A DNA stretch of 64,000 nucleotides from Rhea pennata (taxonomy: Eukaryota; Chordata; Aves; Rheiformes; Rheidae), in contig NC_084663.1 in assembly GCF_028389875.1 (NCBI RefSeq), forward strand, positions 215,660,876 through 215,724,875, in the 5' to 3' direction. The position numbers and the translations under genes were made by a program. Positions 24,101 through 36,100 of this stretch are shown piece after piece; position 1 is the first letter of the stretch; every line of letters begins with the position of its first letter. The notes below the pieces were generated by a model, which worked only from the letters and a program-made list of their open reading frames with translations, was not told the DNA's origin and ran no database searches.

Positions 24101-27100
24101 ACTCGTTGGCCACGGCGTTGCCGATGTGGTGGAAGAGCTGCGGAGAGGAGGTGGTGCCGGCGTCGGCGGGGCGCCCGGGCACACGCCGGCGGCGGCAGCG
24201 GCCGGGTCCGCGCGGCGGAGCAGCAAAATAAGCCGTGCCGGAGCTGCCAAGCTTCTCCACCCCCTTTCCTGCCCCGGAAAACAACATCTGGAAAGCAGCA
24301 GCGCGGCTCTGGCCGGGGCGGGGGGGGGGCGGGGGACGGGCGCTGCCCGGCTCGCGGGACGGGTGCGAGGAGCCGGCGGTGGCGCCCGGCCACCGGCTGC
24401 GCCCAGCGCACCGCCGCGGGCACCGGGAGCGCGGGCGGCCGGCGCGGGGGCCGGCGGCAGCAGCCCCCCGCGGCGTGGGTGCCGCAGGGGTTAAACGCGG
24501 GCTTCCCGCGACGGGGAGGAGCAGGGGCGCAGCCGCCAGCAGCTGCAGCCCGGGGGCCCCGGGGAGCGGGCGAAGCCGGAGGCGGCGCCGGCCGCGCGGG
24601 CGGGACGGCGAGCAGGAATGCGGGAGGCGGCCGGGCGCTGCATTCCTCCGCGGCGGGGCGAGCCCCGCGATGGCTGCGAGCCCGCGCCTGGCGCCTGCAC
24701 CGGTGCTGCACCCAGTCTGGAGCGTGCACCCACGCGAGCCCTGCGCCAGCGTTGCACCCGGCCTGGAGCGTGCACCCACGCGAGCCCTGCGCCGGCGCTG
24801 CACCCAGCCTGGCGCACGCACCCACGCGAGCCCTGCACCGGCGCTGCACCCGGCCTGGAGCGTGCACCCACGCGAGCCCTGCGCCGGCGCTGCACCCAGT
24901 CTGGAGCGTGCACCCACGCGAGCCCTGCACCGGTGCTGCACCCGGCCTGGAGCGTGCACCCACGCGAGCCCTGCACCGGTGCTGCACCCGGCCTGGAGCG
25001 TGCACCCACGCGAGCCCTGCACCGGTGCTGCACCCGGCCTGGCGCGTGCACCCACGCGAGCCCTGCACCGGCGCTGCACCCGGCCTGGAGCGTGCACCCA
25101 CGCGAGCCCTGCGCCGGCGCTGCACCCAGTCTGGAGCGTGCACCCACGCGAGCCCTGCACCGGTGCTGCACCCGGCCTGGAGCGTGCACCCACGCGAGCC
25201 CTGCACCGGTGCTGCACCCGGCCTGGAGCGTGCACCCACGCGAGCCCTGCACCGGTGCTGCACCCGGCCTGGCGCGTGCACCCACGCGAGCCCTGCACCG
25301 GCGCTGCACCCGGCCTGGCGCACGCACCCACGCGAGCCCTGCACCGGTGCTGCACCCAGCCTGGCGCACGCACCCACGCGAGCCCTGCACCGGTGCTGCA
25401 CCCAGCCTGGCGCACGCACCCACGCGAGCCCTGCACCGGCGCTGCACCCGGCCTGGCGCACGCACCCACGCGAGCCCTGCACCGGTGCTGCACCCAGCCT
25501 GGCGCACGCACCCACGCGAGCCCTGCACCGGCGCTGCACCCAGCCTGGTGCACGCACCCACACGAGCCCTGCACTGGTGCTGCACCCAGCCTGGCGCGTG
25601 CACCCACGCGAGCCCTGCACCGGCGCTGCACCCAGCCTGGCGCGTGCACCCACGCGAGCCCTGCACCGGCGCTGCACCCGGCCTGGAGCGTGCACCCACG
25701 CGAGTCCTGCACCGGTGCTGCACCCAGCCTGGCGCGCGCACCCACGCGAGTCCTGCACCGGTGCTGCACCCGGCCTGGAGCGTGCACCCACGCGAGCCCT
25801 GCACCGGCGCTGCACCCGGCCTGGCGCGCGCACCCACGCGAGCCCTGCACCGGCGCTGCACCCAGCCTGGCGCACGCACCCACACGAGCCCTGCGCCGGC
25901 GCTGCACCCAGCCTGGCACGTGCACCCACGCGAGCCCTGCACCGGTGCTGCACCCGGCCTGGAGTGTGCACCCACGCGAGCCCTGCACCGGTGCTGCACC
26001 CGGCCTGGAGCGTGCACCCACGCGAGCCCTGCACCGGTGCTGCACCCAGCCTGGCGCACGCACCCACGCGAGCCCTGCGCCGGCGCTGCACCCAGCCTGG
26101 CACGTGCACCCACGCGAGCCCTGCACCGGTGCTGCACCCGGCCTGGAGCGTGCACCCACGCGCACCCTGCGCCAGCGTTGCACCCAGCCTGGCGCACGCA
26201 CCCACGCAAGTCCTGCACCGGCGCTGCACCCGGCCTGGAGCGTGCACCCACGCGAGCCCTGCGCCGGTGCTGCACCCAGCCTGGCGCACACACCCACGCG
26301 AGCCCTGCGCCGGCGCTGCACCCGGCCTGGAGCATGCACCCACGCGAGCCCTGCACCGGCGCTGCACCCGGCCTGGAGCGTGCACCCACGTGAGCCCTGC
26401 GCCGGCGCTGCACCCAGCCTGGCGCACGCACCCACGTGAGCCCTGCAGCAGCACTGCGCCCCGGCGAGCGGCTCGGGGAGGGATCTGCTGCCGTACCTCG
26501 ATGAGCTCCTCCGTCCACACCTTGCGGTCCATCTTCAGGCTGCGCACCTTGGAGACGCTGGGCCCCAGGCCCCGGTGCTCCCCTGCCGGAGAGCCGCGGC
26601 GTGAGGGGGGCCCGCGCGGCCGGCTGCCCGCGCCGTGCCGTGCCGCGCTGCGCCGTGCCGTGCCGCGCCGTGCCGCGCCCTGCCCGCTACCTGCGCAGCT
26701 CTTGCAGATGACCACGCAGAGGTTGATGGAGGCCCAGTCGGGCTGGGGCGCCCCGCAGTCGGCGCAGAAGCGGTTGGGCTCCGCCGCCCAGATCCGCTCC
26801 GCCACCTCCGAGTTGGAGAGGGCGGCGGCGATGGCCTGCCGCATGGCCTCCAGCCACTCCTCCTTCTCCTGCTCCGAGTCGGCCGAGAAGCTGGCCGGCG
26901 GCGAGAGCGCGGTGAGGGCCGGGGCGGGACGCGGCCGCCGCCGCGGTCCCCGGCGGCCCCAGCACCCCGGCGCCTCACCTGAAGATGCGGTAGGGCGTCG
27001 TGAGGTCGAAGGCCCGGCGGTCCACCTCCTTGACGTTGCCCACGTTCATCTCGATGTAGGTGATGCCGATGCCCAGCCGGTAGTCCTGGGCGGCGAGAGC

Positions 27101-30100
27101 GGGCGCAGAGGTCCGGCACGCGGCCGCCGGCGCCTCCCGGCGCACCGGGGCTGGAGAGGGACACGTGCGCCACGAGGCGCAGCGCCGGGGACACCCACCT
27201 CCGCGTTCTTGTAGAGGAAAACCTTGTCCCCCGCCACGGCCACGAACAGCTTGCTCTTGAAGCCCCGCAGCTCCAGGAAGCCGCTCTTGTCCACCGAGCG
27301 CGCGGCGCCGTCGGCAGCCGGGACCGCGGAGGTCGTCTCCAGCGCCCTGCTCTTCTGCTCCTCCGTGACGTGCTGCAGGCTCCGGATCCAGTCGTTGCGA
27401 TCCGCTGCGGGGCCGGAGCGGGCACGCGGCTCAGGGCCAGCTCTGGGGGCCACCGAGAGGCTGGGGACGGCCCCGGGGCGCCTCTCCGGAGCAGCCTTTG
27501 GCTCCCAGCCGGCGGAAGCTCGGGCGCACCCGGCGCACTGGGCAGGGCGAGCGACTCCGGCCACCGCAGCGGGGCCTCACCGTCGCTCTCGGCCCGGAAG
27601 ACGAAGTTGCGGTTGTTGGTGACCACCTCGAACTTCTGGTCCCCAACGCTGGCTACGCGGGAGATGGAGGACACGGGGATGAAGCGCTTGGAGTAGGCAT
27701 CCTTGGGCAGGACACAGGGAAGGAAACACAGCGGTCACCAGCGCGGCCGCGCTGGGAGCCCAGGCGGGCATCACCGCACGGAGAGGTCCAGGCGGCTCCG
27801 CGTCACCCAGCACCCAGCCCTCCTCCTCCTCCTCCTCCTCCCGCTGCCTCCTGCAGCCCAACAGAGCCCTTTGCGCCTCCAGCCTCTCCCAGCCGGGACA
27901 GCGGGCGGGAAAGGGGCTCGGACGCCGCCCGTCCGCGGAGCTCCTCCCCACCTCGGCTCCAATCCTGCCTCCCCGCTCACCTTTTCGCTGTCGAAGTAGC
28001 GCAGGTAGTCGGCATCCAGCTTCACCCAGCGCTTCTGGTAGATGTAGGACCTGGGAGGGGACGAGCCCGGCTTGCAAACGCCGCCGGAGAGCCGCCAGCC
28101 GGCCGGGGCGTGATCGGCGGGCGCCCGTCGTGCCCGGCCGGCTCCGTCCCCTCCTCGCGGCGCCCCGGCCGCGGCACTCACCCCTGCGGCGGGTTCTTGT
28201 CCAGCCAGCCGGCTTTGAGGAGCGGCGAGAGCGGCGCGGCGGCCGGGCCCTCCGCGGCGGCCCCGCCACTGGGGACGAGGGGCCGGCGGTGAGGGGCTGA
28301 GCCGGCAGCCGAGGGGCGGCAGCGGGCGTGCCGGCGGGGCGTGGGGGCGATGCCGGCGGGACCCCGGCTCCGGCGCGCCTGCTGCAGCCCACGGCACCGG
28401 CGCCGGGCCGAGCAGGCGCGCAGGCACGCCGCGGACGCACCGGCGCCCTCGAACCGAGCAGGCGTGCACGTGCGTGCAAAGCCAGCTAAGCGTGCACACG
28501 TGCGCACACACACACAAGCACCCTCTGCCCACACCGCATCCGCTGCCTGCGCACGCCCACCCCTGCACACCCGCGTGCGCACGCCCACCCCGGCCGCATG
28601 CAGGCACGCAGAGCCCCGTCCGTGCACGCACACGCGCACACGCGCGTGCGCGCAGGGCCGGGGCAGCCCCTACCCGGCAGGCGGTGCGCCGTAGTAGTCC
28701 TCGACGAGCTCGTCCTCGCTGAAGAGGCTGTTGAGGCGCAGGGAGCGCGGCCGCCCCGTCCCGCTCGCGGCATCCTCCTGCGGGGACCGAGGTGGCGAGT
28801 GCCGCCGGCCGCCGGCCCCCAGGCCGCGCTCCCGCGCCCGCCGCGGCCCGCGCCCGGGGCGGCGGGTGCCCGTGGGGCGGGTGGGGGCGGCACGCCAAAC
28901 CGCCGCCTTTGCAGCCACGCAAAGGGCCCCTGCTGCGTTTTGCTGAGAAATTCCCCGTTCCGACCTTGTCGGCCATCGCTCCGGCCGCGCCGCCTAATTC
29001 CTCCTCCTCCTCCCAGCCGGTGTCGTCGTAGTCGGAGTCATCTGCAAAACAGCGCGGGGCGGAGGCGCTGGGGCCGGCGGCGGGGCCGGCGCAGCCCCCC
29101 GGCCGCCGGCCCGGGGACTTTTCCCATGGCTCGGGCTATTATTGCTTTTTATTTTTCTCCCTCTTCCTTTGCTTTTCCACCACGGGAGCAGCAAGCGGCT
29201 CCGGTCCTCCCCGGAGGGCAGCGCGGTGGGACGGACAGACGGACGGACAGACGGACGGACTGCAGGCTGCAGCCAGGGCTGGAGCATCCCGACCCTCGCC
29301 GGTACTCACCGAATTCAGGCACGAAGGGCAGGACGGGCTTGGAGGGCAGCTCCGGCAGTGGCGGCGGCGGCGGCGGCGGCTTGGCGCGGGCTCGCGGGGC
29401 CGGAGAGGCGCCGGCCGCTCCGTCGGGGCCGGCGGGACCCTCCTCCTTCGCAGGAGCGCTGCGGGGAGACACGAACCAGAGCCGCGTCGTGCGGGCGCAG
29501 CCGGCACCGGGGCCGGATGGGCCGGATGCACCAGAACCGCCCGCGGCGAGGGCAATGCCTGTTGCTTTTCCAGCCTGGAAATACGCCCCGGCTGCACCGA
29601 AACTCCGGCTTCTTATCCGGCCCCCAGGGACAGCCGAGGCCGCCTGCAGCCGCGGAGCCGGTGTCGCGCACGGCGCTTTTGTCTCCTCCAGTCTAAACAA
29701 ACTTCCGCCCCTCCGTCTGTCCCGCTTCCTCGGCTCCGCTCGCAGCCCGCGGGCGCCAGCCGGCCCGCGGACAGGCGGGCGGGCCGGAGCGGCGAGCGGG
29801 GGCTGCTTCCCGCGCCCTCCCGCCCTTGCCAGCAACCGCCCGGAGCGAACCGGAGCCTCTGGAGCGAGGGCATTTCTTAAGAGCGGGAAGCCGAGGAAGT
29901 TTCCTTAGGGATCGGACTACCCGGCAGCAGCGGGCAGCGCAGCCCGGGGCTGCCAGAGCGTTCGCACCCTGGGGCCCGAGGGCTGTCCCTGAGCTCGGCC
30001 ACCGCGGGAAAACTTCTGCGGAGACGTGGGAGGGGGCAGGAAAGGAGCAGGCGGCGGCTCCCTGCTCCAGGCCGCGGCTGCGACCTCATTTCTGAGCAGG

Positions 30101-33100
30101 CATTTCCATGGGAACGAGCCACAGGCATCCATACATTAGCGGCAGCGACCGGGGGCACCCCGGGGCTCGCGTCCCACCGCGTGCCCGTCCCCGCGCCCGG
30201 GGGGGGCCGCCCTCCTCCGGGCCTTGCGCCCGCTGCAGCAGCCTGTCCCCCCACCCCGGGGCGGCCCGTGCAACGTCTGCAACGGGCGAAGGGAAGTCCC
30301 TCCGTCGCCCTGAGCCAGCGGATGCCTTATCTCGGCCCCTGCTCGCTATCAGCTGCCGAATCTGCCCCGGTGCCAGCTCCGCTTCCTCCCCCGCGGCTGC
30401 CTCGGGGGACAGCGGGCGGCACGCAGCACCATGCACGCCCGGGACGAGGGTCTGCGCTGGGCGCCCGCCACTGCCGGGAGCGCTGGGGCTCGCTGGTGCG
30501 ATGCCAGGCTGCAGCGGCTCCCGCCCGGGCGGGCTCCAGCGGGCCACGATGAGCGGCGGCTTGGAGGAAACCACAGACTCCAGCCGGCCTCGGGCCGAGC
30601 TCGTTGCGCAAGGCGCCGTCTCTCGGGCTCTCTCGGTGCTGCCTTTCCCCCAGCAGAGACGGTGCAGGGAACAGTCACAGAATGGTTCGGGTTGGCAGGG
30701 ACCTCTGGAGATCATCAGGTCCAACCCCCCCACTCAAGCAGCAGACCCTGTCCAGGCTGCTTCTGAACATCTCCCACAACCTCACTGGGAAACCTGTCCC
30801 AGGGCTCCATCACCCTCACAGCTGAAAAGTTTTTCCCCATGTTCATGTGAACCTGCCTGTGTTTCTATTTGTGCCTTTTGCCTCTCATTCTATTGCTAGG
30901 CACCATTGAGAAGAGTCTGGCCCCATCCTCTGCACACCCTCCCTTCAGAGATAAGATCCCCCCCCCCCAGTCTGCTCTTCCCCAGGCTGAACAGGCCCAG
31001 CTCTCGCAGCCGTTCCTCGTAGGGCAGGTGCTCCAGCCCTCTGAGCATCCTTGTAGCCCTACGCTGGACTCTCTCCAGTCGCTACATGTCTCTCTTGTCC
31101 TGGGGAGCCCAGAATTGGACACAGTACTCGAGATGAGTCCTCACCTCCCTCAACCTGCTGGCAACACTCTTTCTGCTGGCTCATGGGATGGCTGTGGGGA
31201 TTTGGAAATCCTGCTAATCCTGCTTAACCAACCTGATAGCCTTCTATGATGACACAGCTGGCTGGGTAGGTGAGGACAGAGCAGTGGACGTTGTGTACCT
31301 TGACTTCAGCAAGGCTTTTGATGCCATCCCCCATAACATCCTCCTAGGCAAGCTCAGGAAGTGTGGGTTAGACAAGTGGACAGTGAGGTGGATTGAGAAC
31401 TGGCTGAAAGGCAGAGCTCAGAGGGTCGTCGTCAGTGGCACTGAGACTAGTTGGAGCCCTGTAGCTAGTGGAGTCTCTCAGGGCTCAGTGCTGGGTCCCA
31501 TCCTGTTCAACTTCTTCATCAATGACCTTGATGAGGGGACAGAGTGCCTCCTCAGCAAGTTTGCCAATGATCCCAAGCTGGGAGGATTTTGTGGCTGACA
31601 CACCTGAGGGCTGTGCTGCTGTTCAGAGAGACCTGGACAGGCTGGAGAGCTGGGCGGAGAGAAACCTCCTGAGGTTCAACAAGGGCAAGTGCAGGGTCCT
31701 GCATCTAGGGAGAAATAACCCTGGGCACCAGTACAAGCTGGGGGCTGACCTTGTGGAGAGCAGCTCTGCAGAGAAGGACCTGGGAGTGCTGGTGGATGAC
31801 AAGTTGACCATGAGGCAGCAATGTGCCCTTGTGGCCAGGAAGGCCAATGGTATCCTGAGGTGCATTGGGAAGACTGTTGCGAGCAGGTCCAGGGAGGTGA
31901 TCCTGCCCCTCAGCCCTGGGGAGGCCTCATCTCGACTACTGTGTCCACTTCTGGGCTGCCCAGGACAAGAGAGACATGGAGCTACTGGAGAGAGTCCAGC
32001 ATAGGGCTACAAAGATGCTCAGAGGGCTGGAGCACCTGCCATCTGAGGAAGGGCTGCCTGTGCAGCCTGGGGAAGAGAAGACTGAGGGGGGATCTGATCA
32101 ATGTGTACAAGTTCCTGAAGGGAGGGTGTCAAGGGGACGGGGACAAACTCTTTTCAGTTGTCCCTTGTGACAGGACAAGAGGCAATGGGCAGAAACTGAA
32201 GCACAGTAAGTTCTGCCTGACCGTGAGGGGGAATTTCTTCCCTGTGAGAATGACAGAGCACTGGACCAGGTTGCCCAGAGAGGTTGTGGGGTCTCCTTCT
32301 CTGGAGATCTTCAAGGCCCGCCTGGATGCAACCCTGTCTAACATGCTCTAGGTGACCCTGCTTGAGCAGGGGGGTTGGCCTAGATGATCTCCAGAGGGCC
32401 CTTCCAACCTCAACAATTCTGTGATTCTGTGATCCCTCACCTGTACAATGGTGCAGGACCCCAGGCTCAACGCTGGACTCTGTGGATCCAGTGATGGCCC
32501 AGTGGGAAAAGACACAGTTGGGGCATGCCTGAAGCATGTGGCAGAGCAAACCTCTGAAGCACATTCGCCCCAGCACAATCGAGGAGTGGGGAGCAGCAGC
32601 ACATTGGGGCATATGTGCTGTACGGTCCGAGGACCAGTCAACACCAGCACATAAAGACCACGCTGTAGCTATCTACTGTAGTGGACAAGCACATACCCAC
32701 TACAGGAAGCGAGCAAGAGCACCTACAGTCCGTGCTGCACATATCTACTGCAGGAATCAAGCATCAGTGCATTCAGGCTGGGCTGTACGTACCCCTTATA
32801 GGAAGTGAGCATCAGTGCATTCAGACTGCGCTGCAGTTACGCACTCTAGGAATGGAGCACCAGCTCCAGTGTGGACCTACAGACCACACTGTGCATAGGC
32901 ACTATACAAGGAGAACATCAGCACCTACAGATCGCACAGTACATAGACAGTATAGGAGAACATCAGCACCTACAGACTGAGCTGTACATAGACACTATAG
33001 AAGAACATCAGCACCTACAGACCGCACTATGCATAGACACTAGAGGGGGAGAACATCTGCGCCTACAGACCGCACTGTGCATAGACACTATAGGAGAACA

Positions 33101-36100
33101 TCAGCACCTACAGACTGCACTGTGCACAGACACTATAGGAGGAGAACATCAGCACCTACAGATCACACTGTACATACCCACTCGGGAACTGAGCAGCAGC
33201 ACATACAGAGCAGGCTCTAGGTATCTCCTACAGGATCCGAGGATCAGCACATGAATACACTGCAGGAGCCAACCATCAGACCATACTGACCGCTGTACAT
33301 ATCCAATATAGGAACCGAGCACATAGAGACAGCGCTGTACATACCCACTATGGGAACCGAGCAGCAGCACATACGTGCCCTACTGCATATATCCACTATT
33401 ACAACCAAGCATCAGCGCATATCCTCTGCAACATGTGCCCACTTAACTTATCCACATGGATATACGCCACACTAAGCATACATGAGTGCCTACACACCGC
33501 TCCATAGCTGAGCCCCTCTCCTTTGGGGACTCCGGAGGCATCCGGGGAGAGCAGCGGGCCCATTTGCCGCGGCGGCGCTGGGACCTGGGTGTCTGCCGGG
33601 GGGCAGCGGAGCCTGCCCACCGCAGCGGCTGCAGAAGGAGAGGTGCAGTCGCCAGGCATCGCCCGCACCAGGAGCACGGCCTAGGGCCGGAGGCGGCCCT
33701 GTCCCTCTTCCAACAGGCGCCAGACACGTCGCGCCAGTGCGGGCACGGCTCAGTGAGAGCCTGGCCCGGCGCCCGGTGTCCCCAGCGTCCCCAGCGCCTT
33801 GTGCCCGCGCTGCTCCTGCCGCCGGGATTTCCAGAGGCAGGAGCCGGGCTCGCCGGGGCTCCCCCCGGCCGCGGCTGCTGCCCCCGCTCCCCGGCCCATG
33901 CACGCCGCACTTTTTCCACTCAGCCTCTCGCAGCGGCTCCAGAGCCCCCCGGGAGCCGGCCGGACCCGGGGAGCGCGCAGCGCCGCGGGGAAGGTTTTGC
34001 CACGTCCAGCAGCCGCAGGAGGAAGGAAACGGCCGTGCACAGCGCGGAGCAGAGGCACCGCCGCGCCGGAGGGTGCCAGGGCTGCGGGCGGCCGCCGCGC
34101 TCGCCGAGCCGGGCCGGGCCGGGCCGTGCAAACCCCCCCGCGTTTCGGCTCCCGCCTCGTAGCCGAGCCGCGGTGACGCCCCGGCGCACACGGGGCCGCA
34201 GCCCCCGGCCCCGGGACCACCCCCCCCCCCCCCCCGCCTCCGCCGCGGCCGCTCGCCCTCCGCGCCTGGAAGGGCCCCGGGGCGCGGGCGCCGGGAGGAA
34301 ACGCAGGACCCGAGCGAAAGCAGGAGGAAATTCCCGCGGGAGGAGCGCCGCCAGCGCTTTTACTCCGACCCCAAACACCCGCTTGCGGCCGGCCCCCTCC
34401 GTCCCCGGCGCTGCCCGGCGCCCCGCGGAGCCGGCCGTGCCTACCTGGGGGCCGCGCGGCGGGACGGCCCGGGCCAGCGCAGGGCCCGTCCCGGGGCAGA
34501 GCCCGGGCGGCGGGGCCGGCGCTCCGCCGCGGCCGACTCCGCTCCGAGCACTTCCTGCTCGCTCTCGGCACGGCACTTCCTGAGGGCTCCGAGCCGCCGG
34601 GGCAGAGCCCGCGGCGCCGCGGCACGGCGCGGCACGGCACGGCACGGCACGGCGCGGCGCGGCGCGGCGCGGCAGTGGAGCCTGGCACCGTGCCGCGGCA
34701 CGGCATGGTGCGTCCGTGGAGCCCGGCACCGCACCGCACCGCGGCACGGCACGGCACGGCCCGTCTGTGGAGCCCGGCACCGCGGCACTGCACGGCATGG
34801 CACGGCACGGCACAACACGGTGCGTCCGTGGAGCCCGGCACTGTGCCGCGCAGGTTCACTCTGCCAAGTGGCCGTCCAAGCACTGGGCACCATGCGGAAA
34901 CGTGGAAACGGAGCGAGCAGCACTGTCCCGAGGGGACATCCATGGGGAGAGCCGAAAGCAGCCCCGGGGCTGGCGGGGAGCAGGATGCCCTTGGACAGGC
35001 AGCTCTGCAGCAGCAGGTATCTCCAGGACCTCTGAGCATAGCACAGAGTCACAGAATGGCTGGGGTTGGCAGGGACCTCTGGAGATCAGCTTGTCCAACT
35101 CCTCCCGCTCAAGCAGCGGCACCTGCAGCAGGCGGCCCAGGACCCTGTCCAGGCAGCTTCTGAGCATCTCCAAGGAAGGAGACTCCACAACACCACTGAG
35201 AAACCTGTCCCAGGGCTCCATCACCCTCACAGCTAAAAAGTTTTTCCCTATGTTCATGTGAACCTTCCTGTGCTTCAATTTGTGCCTTTTGCCTCTCATT
35301 CTATTGCTAGGCACCACTGAGAAGAGTCTGGCCCCATCCTCTGCACACCCTCCCTTCAGGTACTTGTACACATTGACCAGATCCCCTCTCAGTCTGCTCT
35401 TCCCCAGGCTGAACAGGCCCAGCTCTTGCAGCCGTTCCTCGTAGGGCAGGTGCTCCAGCCCTCTGAGCATCCTTGTAGCCCTACACTGGACTCTCTGCAG
35501 TAGCTCCATGTCTCTGTTGTCCTGGGGAGCCCAGAACTGGACGCAGTACTCGAGATGAGGCCTCCCCAGGGCTGAGGAGAGGGGCAGGATCACCTCCCTC
35601 CACCTGCTCACAACATTCTTGCTAATGCACCTCAGGAGACCATTGGCCTTCTTGGCCACAAGAGCCATGGTCAGCTTGTTGTCCACCAGGACCCGCAGGT
35701 CCCTCTTCACAGAGCTGCTCTCCAGCAGGTCAGTCCCATCCGGGGTGGGTGCTCATCCACCCACAGGGTACCAGCAAGGCCTCTCATGATGGTGAAGAAG
35801 CCTCCCCGAGCGCCCAAGCCACATCCTGGCCATGCATCCTGCCCTGGTCTGTCCTGCTCCCACCCCAGGCTATGCAGCAACCTGATGAGGAGGAGGGCGA
35901 AGCACAGCTTGTCAGAGGGCAGCCTCACCTGGGCAAGGGCAGGGGCTGGAGCCCAGCATCCCAGCCAGCTCCTGCTGCATTCCCATCCTGCAAAGCATCC
36001 CATGTGTTTTTTCCCCACGGCCTGGGAGACGAGGCAAGGCCCCCCCCCCCCCGGGAGCAGGGACTGTGCCCACCCTGCCGGGAGGGCTTCTCCTGCAGGC

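Noticed and set aside
24235..27214. Long open frames on both strands over the 46-bp array as genes
   Set aside because: Same cause: a stop-free 46-bp unit. The real exons are on the minus strand on either side.
31284..31598. Reverse-transcriptase-like frame as a functional gene
   Set aside because: It is a fragment of a 5'-truncated, frameshifted CR1 element.
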